Numbered from the stretch's first letter, positions 12,601-22,682 are shown. The stretch: DNA of 64,000 nt from Protonemura montana (GCA_947568835.1 OX387609.1:16761208-16825207), one strand, 5' to 3'. Numbers and translations: made by a program. The notes: generated from the sequence alone by a model not told the origin.

Positions 12601-15600
12601 GAGCAGCCAACACAGTGTGTCAAAGTGACAAGGCTATAGCGGTGGCTGGTACTTGGTGCTGTTGGACAGGAGCAGCCAACACAGTGTGTCAAAGTGACAA
12701 GGCTATAGCGGTGGCTGGTACTTGGTGCTGTTGGACAGGAGCAGCCAACACAGTGTGTCAAAGTGACAAGGCTAAGCGGTGGCCGGTCCTTGGTGCTGTT
12801 GGACAGGAGCAGCCAACACAGTGTGTCAAAGTGACAAGGCTAAGCGGTGGTCGGTCCTTGGTACTGTTGGACAGGAGCAGCCAACACAGTGTGTCAAAGT
12901 GACAAGGCTAAGCGGTGGCCGGTCCTTGGTGCTGTTGGACAGGAGCAGCCAACACAGTGTGTCAAAGTGACAAGGCTAAGCGGTGGTCGGTCCTTGGTGC
13001 TGTTGGACAGGAGCAGCCAACACAGTGTGTCAAAGTGACAAGGCTAAGCGGTGGCCGGTCCTTGGTGCTGTTGGACAGGAGCAGCCAACACAGTGTGTCA
13101 AAGTGACAAGGCTAAGCGGTGGCCGGTGCTTGGTGCTGTTACACAGGAGCAGCCAACACAGTGTGTCAAAGTGACAAGGCTAAGCGGTGGCCGGTCCTTG
13201 GTGCTGTTGGACAGGAGCAGCCAACACAGTGTGTCAAAGTGACAAGGCTAAGCGGTGGCCGGTCCTTGGTGCTGTTGGACAGGAGCAGCCAACACAGTGT
13301 GTCAAAGTGACAAGGCTAAGCGGTGGCCGGTGCTTGGTGCTGTTACCCAGGAGCAGCCAACACAGTGTGCCAAAGTGATAAGGCTAAGCGGTGGCTGGTC
13401 CTTGGTGCTGTTGGACAGGAGCAGCCAACACAGTGTGTCAAAGTGACAAGGCTAAGCGGTGGCTGGTCCTTGGTGCTGTTGGACAGGAGCAGCCAACACA
13501 GTGTGTCAAAGTGACAAGGCTAAGCGGTGGCCGGTCCTTGGTGCTGTTGTACAGGAGCAGCCAACACAGTGTGTCAAAGTGACAAGGCTAAGTGGTGGCT
13601 GGTCCTTGGTACTGTTGGACAGGAGCAGCCAACACAGTGTGTCAAAGTGATAAGGCTAAGCGGTGGCTGGTCCTTGGTGCTGTTGGACAGGAGCAGCCAA
13701 CACAGTGTGTCAAAGTGACAAGGCTAAGCGGTGGCCGGTCCTTGGTGCTGTTGGACAGTAGCAGCCAACACAGTGTGTCAAAGTGACAAGGCTAAGCGGT
13801 GGCCGGTCCTTGGTGCTGTTGGACAGGAGCAGCCAACACAGTGTGTCAAAGGGACAAGGCTAAGCGGTGGCCGGTCCTTGGTGCTGTTGGACAGGAGCAG
13901 CCAACACAATGTGTCAATGGGACAAGGCTAAGCTAATGTGTTCCCTGTTTGACAGGCATCTTTGGAGACTTTCTTCGGGCTAGGCCTAATTGTTGGGCCT
14001 ACGGTTGGAGGGGCGCTCTTCGAGGCCGGGGGATACACGACTCCATTCGCCGTGATGGGCAGCTTGTTGTTTTTATCGGCCGTCATGACTGCGTTCGTGC
14101 TGCCTGCTCATGCACAGCCTGACGCAGACAGTAAAGAAGGCGGTGAGATTCTGGGACTCGCTATGTCTGTTTTATCCAATGACTGTATGGGTTTCAACGT
14201 CTCCCTCCCCTTACCTCACTTACCAAGATAATGCAATGTCATAAAGGAAATACATTGAATTTAAACGAGGGCTGCAATGAAAAAGAACTGGTTTTGAAAT
14301 AAGGTTAATGGAAAAATGACAAAAAACTCATATTTAATAATGGAGTTTATTTGTATGAGCCAAAGAAACAATGTAAAAGTTTCCGAAAAGTTGGGCAAAC
14401 AATTCAACTGTCTACTTTCTAGCCCCGAATTCTGTCTCATTTAGCGCTAAGTGGTTGGTCATAAGGCACTGACCTTACACCTGTTGTGTTGGATATTCAA
14501 TCAACAGGTAGTTTGCTTCAAGTGCTGCGAATCCCCGGCGTTCTATTGGCTGCAGCCAGCATCATCGTCACGTCACTAAGCATTGGGTTCCTTCAAGCGA
14601 CGCTAGAGCCGCATCTTCGTCAGGTTGGTTAAACTGAACCAGTGACGTCACAGTTTAAATCTCACGTCACGACTCAACTGTCTTTATAGCAGCGAGTTCA
14701 TGACGGGATATAGCGTCACTAGAATCAGAGTGACTGTGAGTATTCACAGCCTCTTGGTTCTACTCCTTGGGGATCCGTCATTCTCATCAAATACTCTTAA
14801 ATCATCTCAAGATGCCTGTGTCCAAGTAGCTCAATTGGTTAGAGCAACACTCGTGACAGGTGGAGATCGGGGTTCAAGTAGCTCAATTAGTTAGAGCAAC
14901 ACCCGTGACAGGTGGAGATCGGGGTCCAAGTAGCTCAATTGGTTAGAGCAACACTCGTGACAGGTGGAGATCGGGGTTCAAGTAGCTCAATTAGTTAGAG
15001 CAACACCCGTGACAGGTGGAGATCGGGGTCCAAGTAGCTCAATTGGTTAGAGCAACACCCGTGACAGGTGGAGATCGGGGTCCAAGTAGCTCAATTGGTT
15101 AGAGCAACACCCGTGACAGGTGGAGATCGGGGTCCAAGTAGCTCAATTGGTTAGAGCAACACCCGCGACAGGTGGAGATCGGGGTCCAAGTAGCTCAATT
15201 GGTTAGAGCAACACCCGCGACAGGTGGAGATCGGGGTCAATGTAGCTCAATTGGTTAGAGCAACACCCGCGACAGGTGGAGATCGGGGTCCAAGTAGCTC
15301 AATTGGTTAGAGCAACTCCCGCGACAGGTGGAGATCGGGGCCCAAGTAGCTCAATTGGTTAGAGCAACACCCGCGACAGGTGGAGATCGGGGTCTAAGTA
15401 GCTCAATTGGTTAGAGCAACACCCGGGACAGGTGGAGATCGGGGTCCAAGTAGCTCAATTGTTTAGAGCAACACCCACGATAGGTGGAGATCGGGGTTCA
15501 AGTAGCTCAATTGGTTAGAGCAACACCCGCGACAGGTGGAGATCGGGGTCCAAGTAGCTCAATTGGTTAGAGCAACACCCGCGACAGGTGGAGATCGGGG

Positions 15601-18600
15601 TTCGAGTCCACGTTAAGCATATACTTTTAGGATGTTCCCAGTAGTAAAATACTTTTTGCATTGCAAGCATTTGCAATTTAAATCAGATTTCAGGAAATCA
15701 AAGTCCGTTGCCACAAGAATTCTAGTTACTGAATGAGGGCGTTAGTATCGTATTCTTGCTATGTGTTCTAAGCCTGTCTAACGCCCCACCTCTGTCCCTA
15801 GTTCCACCAATGAGGCGCTAGTATCGTCTTGCTATGTGTTCCAAGCCTGTCTAACGCCCCCACCTCTGTCCCTAGTTCCACCTCTCGCCCATGGTGCTCG
15901 GCCTCATGTTCGTCATCAACGGTGGGACTTATGCACTGACTGCGCCTGCGTGGGGCTGGTTGTGCGACTCCAAGATTCACCCCAAGGTGGCGACGGTTGT
16001 AGGATGTGGTCTCATAATAGTGGGCTTCAGCCTCGTCGGTCCCGCCCCTTTCATACCCGGCGAAACGTGAGTAGAGCTTTAGATGGCCGTGACATTGTGA
16101 TCGGCATGTCTTCCAATGACAGCACAGTCCAACTCGACAGCAACTCTGACCCATCTAGTGGTACTAACTTACAAACAACAAAACATCTTCTCATTTCTTG
16201 TTGCCTTCTTGAGCTGATAGGTTCTTAGCAACCGATAAATAGATTCACTTGTCCCCGGGATCCAATATGCAGTGACTTTCACGGCAAAGCGGATCCGTTG
16301 CCCGATTAAACTTGTTGAAGATAATAAAACAGCAAGCAACTCGCTGACGTCACACAAGTCTCCTGGGTTAACACCAATCTCTGTCTGTTACCATGGTGAT
16401 CCTCGAGTACAGCATGCTCTGGCTCAGCATCGTGGGACTCGTGTGCCACGGGTTGGGAATCGCTGCGCAGCTCGTAGCATCCTTTACTGACGCACTGCGC
16501 ACATCAGTGTAAGTACCAACCTAACGTGGACCCAGCATTGGTACCAACCCAACCTGTCCCATCACGCCCTGCCTTGCCTGGACCCTACCCCCAAGTCCCA
16601 TGTCCTAGCCTTGCCTGGACCCAGCATTGGTACCAACCTAACCTGTCCCATCTCGCCCTGCCTCGCCTGGACCCTACCCCCAAGTCCCATGTCCTAGCCT
16701 TGCCTGGACCCAGCATTGGTACCAACCCAAACTGTCCCATCTCGCCCTGCCAAGCCTGGACCCAGCATTGGTAGGTACCAACCCAACCTGTCCCATCTCG
16801 CCCTGCCTTGCCTGGACCCAGCATTAGTACCAACCCAACCTGTCCCATCTCGCCCTGCCTTGCCTGGACCCTGCATTGGTACCAACCCAACCTGTCCCAT
16901 CACGCCCTGCCTTGCCTGGACCCTACCCCCTAGTCCCATGTCCCAGCCTTGCCTGGACCCTGCCCCCATGTCCCATGTCTCATGTCCCAGCCTTGCCTGG
17001 ACCCTGCCCTCATGTCCCATGTCCCAGCCTTGCCTGGACCCTGCCCCCAAGTCCCATGTCTCGTGTTCCAGCCTTGCCTGGACCCTGCCCCCAAGTCCCA
17101 TGTCCCATGTCCCAGTCTTGCCTAGACCCTGCCCCCATGTCCCATGTCTCGTGACCCAGTCTTGCCTGGACCCTGCCCCCAAGTCCCATGTCTCGTGTTC
17201 CAGCCTTGCCTGGACCCTGCCCCCATGTCCCATGTCTCGTGACCCAGTCTTGCCTGGACCCTGCCCCCAAGTCCCATGTCTCGTGTTCCAGCCTTGCCTG
17301 GACCCTGCCCCCATGTCCCATGTCTCGTGACCCAGTCTTGCCTGGACCCTGCCCCCATGTCCCATGTCTCGTGACCCAGTCTTGCCTGGACCCTGCCCCC
17401 ATGTCCCATGTCTCGTGACCCAGTCTTGCCTGGACCCCGCCCCCATGTCCCATGTCTCGTGACCCAGTCTTGCCTGGACCCTGCCCCCATGTCCCATGTC
17501 TCGTGACCCAGTCTTGCCTGGACCCTGCCCCCATGTCCCATGTCTCGTGACCCAGTCTTGCCTGGACCCTGCCCCCATGTCCCATGTCTCGTGACCCAGT
17601 CTTGCCTGGACCCTGCCCCCAAGTCCCATGTCTCGTGTTCCAGCCTTGCCTGGACCCTGCCCCCATGTCCCATGTCTCGTGACCCAGTCTTGCCTGGACC
17701 CTGCCCCCATGTCCCATGTCCCAGCCTTGCCTGGACCCTGCCCCCAAGTCCCATGTCTCGTGTTCCAGCCTTGCCTGGACCCTGCCCCCATGTCCCATGT
17801 CTCGTGACCCAGCCTTGCCTGGACCCTGCCCCCATGTCCCATGTCTCGTGACCCAGTCTTGCCTGGACCCTGCCCCCATGTCCCATGTCTCGTGACCCAG
17901 CCTTGCCTGGACCCTGCCCCCATGTCCCATGTCTCGTGACCCAGTCTTGCCTGGACCCTGCCCCCATGTCCCATGTCCCAGCCTTGCCTGGACCCTGCCC
18001 CCAAGTCCCATGTCTCGTGTTCCAGCCTTGCCTGGACCCTGCCCCCATGTCCCATGTCTCGTGACCCAGCCTTGCCTGGACCCTGCCCCCATGTCCCATG
18101 TCTCGTGACCCAGTCTTGCCTGGACCCTGCCCCCATGTCCCATGTCTCGTGTTCTAGCCTTGCCTGGACCCTGCCCCCATGTCCCATGTCTCGTGACCCA
18201 GTCTTGCCTGGACCCTGCCCCCAAGTCCCATGTCTCGTGTTCCAGCCTTGCCTGGACCCTGCCCCCATGTCCCATGTCTCGTGACCCAGTCTTGCCTGGA
18301 CCCTGCCCCCATGTCCCATGTCTCGTGACCCAGTCTTGCCTGGAACATGATGTGGGATATGAACCACACCATGGCTGTGCTTTTAGTGCCTACGGATTTC
18401 CCAATAACCTCGAGACGTACGGACTGATCTCGGGGCTATGGACTTCAACGTTCGCTCTCGGGGCTTTCGTCGGCCCCAGCGTCGCGGGCATCCTCTACGA
18501 TTCCATCGGCTTCCGTCACTCGACTATGTTCGTTGTTGTCCTTAACGCGATAGTGGTAAGTTGGAACCAACGGTGGCCATCCTATCACGAGGACAGCGCC

Positions 18601-20104
18601 AACACAGTATGTTAAAGTGACAAGGCTAAGCGGTGGCCGGTCCTTGGTGCTGTTAGACAGGAGCAGCCAACACAGTGTGTCAAAGTGACAAGGCTAAGCG
18701 GTGGCCGGTCCTTGGTGCTGTTGGACAGGAGCAGCCAACACAGTGTGTCAAAGTGACAAGGCTAAGCGGTGGCCGGTCCTTGGTGCTGTTGGACAGGAGC
18801 AGCCAACACAGTGTGTCAAAGTGACAAGGCTAAGCGGTGGCCGGTCCTTGGTGCTGTTGGACAGGAGCAGCAAACACAGTGTGTCAAAGTGACAAGGCTA
18901 AGCGGTGGCCGGTCCTTGGTGCTGTTGGACATGAGCAGCCAACACAGTGTGTCAAAGTGACAAGGCTAAGCGGTGGCCAGTCCTTGGTGCTGTTGGACAG
19001 GAGCAGCCAACACAGTGTGTCAAAGTGACAAGGCTAAGCGGTGGCCGGTCCTTGGTGCTGTTGGACAGGAGCAGCCAACACAGTGTGTCAAAGTGACAAG
19101 GCTAAGCGGTGGCCGGTCCTTGGTGCTGTTGGACAGGAGCAGCTAACACAGTGTGTCAAAGTGACAAGGCTAAGCGGTGGCCGGTCCTTGGTGCTGTTGG
19201 ACAGGAGCAGCCAACACAGTGTGTCAAATGACAAGGCTAAGCGGTGGCCGGTCCTTGGTGCTGTTGGACAGGAGCAGCCAACACAGTGTGTCAAAGTGAC
19301 AAGGCTAAGCGGTGGCCAGTCCTTGGTGCTGTTGGACAGGAGCAGCTAACACAGTGTGTCAAAGTGACAAGGCTAAGCGGTGGCCTGTCCTTGGTGCTGT
19401 TGGACAGGAGCAGCCAACACAGTGTGTCAAAGTGACAAGGCTAAGCGGTGGCCGGTCCTTGGTGCTGTTGGACAGCAGCAGCTAACTCAGTGTGTCAAAG
19501 AGTTTGTTCTCGGTGCTGTTTATGATGCTGTTTACGCTTGTTCCTGACAGGGTTTCGTCGTGTTGTTGTTCATCTGCTGTGGACAGCGCGCGCCAAGTTT
19601 CAAGGCCGCCCCGGGTGGCGACGATAGAGTGCCGATGGTTGGCGAGGAGGGTCGTCGTGCAGGCACCGTCTCCCCCTCTACATCCGGCATCTCGATAGAA
19701 CGCCCTCCTGGCATGTCCGGTATTATTGCCACCAACAGCTACAAGAATCGCCTTGGCACGTGGCACCGGAAAGAAGGCGGCAAGGCGATTGCAGGTGCGA
19801 TTTAATGGTTGACATTTCTCAACTCAAATATACTGTGAAACTGACTAGATTCAGTGGTAACCTTGGAGTTCCCTGACAATCTTGCCAAGCTGTGCGGTCC
19901 TAACAGTGGTACTCATTAAACAAGTGAACCATTTGCTAACCCACCAGTGTTCAAAACATACTTGATACTGACATCAATCAGGTGTCAATGAAGCATTAAC
20001 CTAGAAATGACTCAAGTGACTTGTTTATACTTGTTTGCGCAGGTCCGTACAGTGCGAGCTACGGGAGCTTGGAGACGCGTGGATTCCTGGAGAGCGTTAC
20101 CTAG
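6538..20104 (+). CDS. SLC18B1: SLC18B1-like MFS transporter, gene 1 (11 coding exons, 496 aa)
   Basis: This is a predicted 12-helix major facilitator of the SLC18B1 branch, which in vertebrates is described as a vesicular polyamine exchanger; substrate here is inferred. Exons: 6538-6645, 10876-10971, 11544-11617, 12156-12303, 13956-14142, 14508-14623, 15876-16066, 16413-16508, 18387-18555, 19551-19794, 20043-20104. All introns are GT-AG and phases join without a stop. Landmarks are [10 protein letters not shown] (29-38 region), [10 protein letters not shown] (about 46-55), MFS motif A (SPFYGQ then NRIGPK, residues 62-75), [20 protein letters not shown] (exon 9) and a polar tail of about 100 residues. 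The start at 6538 has a strong context (AAGATGG) and aligns with gene 2. An in-frame ATG at 6478 would add 20 residues. Introns 1, 3, 4, 6, 8 and 9 are inflated by tandem repeats. The paralogue on the - strand lies 3' to 3'. Confidence 0.9.
6725..6966. repeat. 40-bp tandem repeat, 6 near-identical copies
   Basis: The unit starts GCGATTGCTTCAATAATC and ends CCACGCTAGGTGT. Copies begin at 6725, 6765, 6805, 6845, 6885 and 6925 with almost no divergence, so it is recent. It lies in gene 1 intron 1. Confidence 0.95.
6967..8072. other. Gene 1 intron 1, unique part
   Basis: About 1.1 kb without a recognised gene, RNA or repeat apart from short AGTAGTAAGTATTA runs near 7130. Confidence 0.55.
8073..9540 (-). 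repeat. 5S rRNA-like 91-bp tandem array, about 16 copies
   Basis: On the - strand each unit carries the 5S internal control region (GTTAAGCAACACTGCGC, then GGATGGGTGACC) joined to the sequence containing CATGACCAGTTCTG. The last unit (9520-9545) again shows the CGAAGTTAAGC form. Units vary by point changes and A-runs at the junction. The array lies in gene 1 intron 1, antisense to the gene. Confidence 0.88.
9654..10827. repeat. ACCAGT hexanucleotide microsatellite of about 1.17 kb
   Basis: About 195 copies of ACCAGT with scattered single-base variants (ACAAGT, ATCAGT, ACTAGT), denser near the left end. The right 280 bp are nearly perfect. It ends 48 bp before exon 2 of gene 1. The long open frames across it are a consequence of the 6-bp period. 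Confidence 0.98.
10876..10971 (+). CDS. SLC18B1: Gene 1 coding exon 2
   Basis: Acceptor TCGCACAG, 32 codons, donor CAC|GTGAGT, phase 0. It encodes [12 protein letters not shown] and helix 2, ending in the SPFYG half of MFS motif A. Confidence 0.92.
10972..11543. other. Gene 1 intron 2
   Basis: 572 bp of unique sequence. An acceptor-like TTTTCCAG at 11282-11289 is followed by an open stretch, but no family residues are expected between exons 2 and 3, so I do not call an exon. Confidence 0.6.
11544..11617 (+). CDS. SLC18B1: Gene 1 coding exon 3
   Basis: Acceptor TTGACCGCAG, 74 nt, donor TTTGG|GTGAGT, ends in phase 2. It encodes the rest of motif A (NRIGPK) and helix 3 ([11 protein letters not shown]). 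Confidence 0.92.
11618..11936. other. Gene 1 intron 3, unique part
   Basis: About 320 bp of AT-rich intron without recognised features, upstream of the 20-bp array. Confidence 0.6.
11937..12134. repeat. 20-bp tandem repeat next to the exon 4 acceptor
   Basis: About ten copies of CCCCTGACCTTGAGCTGCAA, two of them 19 bp long. It ends about 20 nt before the exon 4 acceptor of gene 1, so it covers the likely branch-point region. Confidence 0.95.
12156..12303 (+). CDS. SLC18B1: Gene 1 coding exon 4
   Basis: Acceptor CTCGGCAG, 148 nt, donor TTC|GTAAGT, phase 0. It encodes helix 4 and the loop ending FPDNVAITF. The acceptor directly follows a 20-bp array and the donor is followed within 4 nt by the 68-bp array. 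Confidence 0.92.
12308..13936 (+). repeat. 68-bp tandem array A, about 24 copies (gene 1 intron 4)
   Basis: Units contain GGTCCTTGGTGCTGTTGG, CAGGAGCAGCCAACACAG and CAAAGTGACAAGGCTAAGCG. The array starts at donor position +5 and ends about 20 nt before the exon 5 acceptor, so it makes up nearly the whole intron. The same family fills intron 9. Confidence 0.96.
13956..14142 (+). CDS. SLC18B1: Gene 1 coding exon 5
   Basis: Acceptor TTTGACAG, 187 nt, donor GCG|GTGAGA, ends in phase 1. It encodes [19 protein letters not shown], helices 5-6 and the start of the central cytoplasmic loop. In gene 2 this exon is split in two. Confidence 0.92.
14143..14507. other. Gene 1 intron 5
   Basis: 365 bp, unique, no feature recognised beyond its splice sites. 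Confidence 0.6.
14508..14623 (+). CDS. SLC18B1: Gene 1 coding exon 6
   Basis: Acceptor ATCAACAG, 116 nt, donor CAG|GTTGGT, phase 0. It encodes helix 7 and ends with ATLEPHLRQ, shared with gene 2. Confidence 0.9.
14820..15612 (+). repeat. tRNA-like 52-bp tandem array, about 15 copies (gene 1 intron 6)
   Basis: Each unit has a perfect tRNA A box (TAGCTCAATTGG), a D-arm continuation GTTAGAGCA, an anticodon-arm-like CACC...GGTG stem, and a B-box-like GGTCCAAGT or GGTTCAAGT fused to the next unit. Only the last unit (15598-15608) has a perfect B box, GGTTCGAGTCC. Acceptor stems are absent and the anticodon loop lacks U33, so these are not functional tRNA genes. They are tandem tRNA-derived units as in SINE heads. 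Confidence 0.85.
15613..15875. repeat. Gene 1 intron 6 end with duplicated 3' splice site
   Basis: A segment of about 74 bp including TCTTGCTATGTGTTC, CTAACGCCCC and CTGTCCCTAG is present twice. The first copy ends in an acceptor at 15801, the second in the true acceptor at 15875. Use of the first would read F-H-Q-stop. Confidence 0.8.
15876..16066 (+). CDS. SLC18B1: Gene 1 coding exon 7
   Basis: Acceptor CTGTCCCTAG, 191 nt, donor AAAC|GTGAGT, ends in phase 2. It encodes helices 8-9 ([17 protein letters not shown]). A duplicated decoy acceptor lies 74 nt upstream. Confidence 0.9.
16067..16412. other. Gene 1 intron 7
   Basis: 346 bp, unique, nothing recognised. Confidence 0.6.
16413..16508 (+). 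CDS. SLC18B1: Gene 1 coding exon 8
   Basis: Acceptor CGAGTACAG, 96 nt, donor CAGT|GTAAGT, ends in phase 2. It encodes helix 10 ([14 protein letters not shown]) and FTDALRTSV. The length matches gene 2 exactly. Confidence 0.88.
16525..18345 (+). repeat. Composite minisatellite of gene 1 intron 8
   Basis: 16525-16920 holds units with CAGCATTGGTACCAACC and TGTCCCATCACGCCC. 16925-18345 holds about 32 units of 42-44 bp built on GCCTTGCCTGGACCCTGCC and CCATGTCCCATGTCTCGTG. The array starts within 20 nt of the exon 8 donor, and its first units echo the donor context GTACCAACC. A related family sits in gene 2 intron 1 (44165-45235). Confidence 0.93.
18387..18555 (+). CDS. SLC18B1: Gene 1 coding exon 9
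   Basis: Acceptor GTGCTTTTAG, 169 nt, donor GTG|GTAAGT, phase 0. It encodes the highly conserved [19 protein letters not shown] and [10 protein letters not shown] segments around helices 11-12. Confidence 0.92.
18600..19500 (+). repeat. 68-bp tandem array B, about 13 copies (gene 1 intron 9)
   Basis: Same unit as the intron 4 array (GGTCCTTGGTGCTGTTGG, CAAAGTGACAAGGCTAAGCG), same orientation. It starts about 40 nt after the exon 9 donor and ends about 50 nt before the exon 10 acceptor. Confidence 0.96.
19551..19794 (+). CDS. SLC18B1: Gene 1 coding exon 10
   Basis: Acceptor TTCCTGACAG, 244 nt, donor GCAG|GTGCGA, ends in phase 1. It completes the last helix ([10 protein letters not shown]) and encodes a polar Ser/Gly/Arg-rich cytoplasmic tail with no recognised domain. 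Confidence 0.85.
20043..20104 (+). CDS. SLC18B1: Gene 1 coding exon 11, with stop
   Basis: Acceptor TTTGCGCAG, then 19 further codons ([10 protein letters not shown] to LESVT) and TAG at 20102-20104. A polyadenylation signal follows 56 nt after the stop. Confidence 0.85.
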
Positions 20105-20159
20105 CGACGGGCTTTAAACAACAAGCGTCATTTCACATTCGTTTTGTACATAGCCGTTC

Positions 20160-20165
20160 AATAAA
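20160..20165 (+). terminator. Polyadenylation signal of gene 1
   Basis: AATAAA, 56 nt after the gene 1 stop codon, in CCGTTCAATAAAGC. Confidence 0.75.
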
Positions 20166-20734
20166 GCAACCTGAGTTCTAGCCAATGCTGTAATTACTTT
20201 CTACCCGAGTTACCATGACAACTTCAATTGTTACCTCCTTTCATAGGACAGAACAGACAGGACCCACTCCTAAGAATTGCCATTTATTTTGTGAATTTTC
20301 AAATGAAGTGTCCATGTTTTTGAATTTGGGCCCAACGGGTAAAATCCAGCGTTGGTCTAAAGAAAGATAACAAGAACTTGGACGATGTTGTAAAGGGAAC
20401 AACAGAACGGGGATACGAACCCTGGATCTTTAGCTCCCAATATTGAATGTGGCAGGAATGCTATACTTAAAGCGCACGCGCAGCAAACAAATTGCAGTTT
20501 ATTTTTGTTGATAGCAGAAAGTTTAGCTAAGAGTGACATTAGTAACATTCAAACGCTTGGCTCATCCGACCATCAAATAATCTTGCTGTCAAAGTGAACT
20601 CTTAGAGTTGGTAACATGCAACGGATTCCACCATGCGGGCATGCGCAGTACAAGATTCTTCATTCAAAGGCAGCGAACTTCAGAACTTCTTAACTTTGGG
20701 TGCCGAAAGCTGATCAAAAAGTTGGTGGCACCCG
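20166..20734. other. Intergenic, with a possible tRNA-SINE fragment
   Basis: No gene was seen. On the - strand, 20405-20475 contains GGGTTCGTATCCCCG, a B-box-like T-arm, preceded by GGGAGCTAAAGATCC. This could be the 3' part of a tRNA-derived SINE head. The A box is not convincing, so this is only a hint. Confidence 0.25.
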
Positions 20735-21110
20735 ACTTTGTTGTCATAGCAACAAATGGAAGGACTTTGTTGTCATAGCAACAAATGGAAGGACTTTGTT
20801 GTCATAGCAACAAATGGAAGGACTTTGTTGTCATGGCAACAAATGGAAGGACTTTGTTGTCATGGCAACAAATGGAAGGACTTTGTTGTCATGGCAACAA
20901 ATGGAAGGACTTTGTTGTCATAGCAACAAATGGAAGGACTTTGTTGTCATAGCAACAAATGGAAGGACTTTGTTGTCATGGCAACAAATGGAAGGACTTT
21001 GTTGTCATAGCAACAAATGGAAGGACTTTGTTGTCATGGCAACAAATGGAAGGACTTTGTTGTCATGGCAACAAATGGAAGGACTTTGTTGTCATAGCAA
21101 CAAATGAAAG
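20735..21110 (+). repeat. 29-bp tandem array with X-box-like core, about 13 copies
   Basis: Each unit contains TTTGTTGTCATGGCAACAAA (or CATAGC), an imperfect palindrome one base from the RFX X-box GTTGCCATGGCAAC, followed by TGGAAGGAC. A perfect X-box-type site, GTAACCATGGCAAC, lies at 21480-21493. The array sits between the 3' ends of the two transporter genes. Confidence 0.9.
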
Positions 21111-21986
21111 GGTTGAAAATAATCTTCTTGTTGAAAGATTGATTAACAAAGAATTTATTAATAAAAGACACACACAAAGATAGAAACAATTGACGCAGCT
21201 TGACACAAAGATTCATCGAACATTTCAGTTTACTTATAAAATGGCAATTGTTTTCTCCTTTCAAGAACAAAAGTATATCACTCTTTAAATACACTATAAG
21301 CGACCTTCTTTTGTCGCAGAACGTTCGATAGTTTTCTTGTTCAACAATAAAACACAACACTTTGTTCCCCGGAATGAGCTTTATTCGATGCTCGTTGTCC
21401 GAAGATTCAGTCGATAGTTGAATGTTTCGAAAAACACCGCCACTTGGCACGCAGCACTGCACTGGAGTAGAACCACTCTGTAACCATGGCAACCCAGGAT
21501 TGCAGGGACAACACTTTTTAGCGGAGATGAAAGTAAGTTTGCAAGAATATTTCACCATTAGACAACGAGAGTCAAATAAATCCCAGCCACATCAGTTCGT
21601 CACTCATCTACTATACACTTCCGCCACAGAAACCCTTGACTTCCGGCACAGAAACCCTTGACTTCCGGCAACCCTCAGCAGAGCCACCTACAGCAGACGT
21701 TGGCGGCTTCTTCCGTCTCTTGCTTCGTAAAGTAATGTCTCGCCAGCTAGCATTCATCTGTGTTTATCTAATTAAAATTCATCTGTGTTTATATAATTAG
21801 CATTCATCTGTGTTTATCTAATTAGACATCAACCACCGAACATTTAGTGATGCTTCCAACACTTCACTGAATTTCCACCGGGGCAGTGAGCGATGTCCTG
21901 TCTCTAAGCCTACTTGAATACAACCAGGTTATACCGGGGCAGTGAGCGATGTCCTGTCTCTAAGCCTACTTTTATACGAGTAGGTT
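21111..21986. other. Intergenic with small duplications
   Basis: Contains a duplicated CCCTTGACTTCCGGC motif (21620-21670), three copies of a segment with CATTCATCTGTGTTTAT (21750-21825) and two copies of a block with CAGTGAGCGATGTCCTG (21880-21975). TTTATT at 21380-21385 could be a - strand AATAAA for gene 2, about 1.3 kb past its stop; this is weak. Confidence 0.45.
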
Positions 21987-22682
21987 ATGCCGGGTGATGG
22001 GCAGGTTATGCCGGGTTATAGGCAAGTTATGCCGGGTGATGGGCAGGTTATGCCGGGTGATGGGTAGGTTATGCCGGGTGATGGGCAGGTTATGCCGGGT
22101 GATGGGTAGGTTATGCCGGGTTATAGGCAAGTTATGCCGGGTTATAGGCAAGTTATGCCGGGTTATGGGCAGGTTATGCCGGGTTATAGGCAAGTTATGC
22201 CGGGTTATGGGCAGGTTATGCCGGGTTATAGGCAAGTTATGCCGGGTTATAGGCAAGTTATGCCGGGTTATAGGCAGGTTATGCCGGGTTATGGACAGGT
22301 TATGCCGGGTTATAGGCAAGTTATGCCGGGTTATGGGCAGGTTATGCCGGGTTATAGGCAAGTTATGCCGGGTGATGGGTAGGTTATGCCGGGTGATGGG
22401 TAGGTTATGCCGGGTGATGGGTAGGTTATGCCGGGTGATGGGCAGGTTATGCCGGGTGATGGGCAGGTTATGCCGGGTTATAGGCAAGTTATGCCGGGTT
22501 ATAGGCAAGTTATGCCGGGTTATAGGCAGGTTACGCCGGGTGATGGGTAGGTTATGCCGGGTGATGGGCAGGTTATGCCGGGTTATAGGCAAGTTATGCC
22601 GGGTTATAGGCAAGTTATGCCGGGTTATAGGCAGGTTATGCCGGGTTATGGACAGGTTAAGCCGGGTTATGGACAGGTTAAG
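21987..22682 (-). repeat. 21-bp tandem array overlapping the gene 2 stop codon, about 33 copies
   Basis: The + strand unit is TATGCCGGGTTATAGGCAGG plus one base, with GTGATGGG and GTTATGGG variants. On the - strand the gene 2 stop TAA (22680-22678) is formed by the last array unit, and each 21-nt (7-codon) unit brings another TAA in the same frame. Confidence 0.93.

Noticed and set aside
14820-15612. tRNA gene cluster
   Set aside because: No acceptor stems, imperfect B boxes, wrong base at position 33, and units of 52 bp are too short for a tRNA.
20735-21110. CRISPR-like array
   Set aside because: Repeats are directly adjacent without unique spacers, and the context is eukaryotic; the same holds for all other arrays here.
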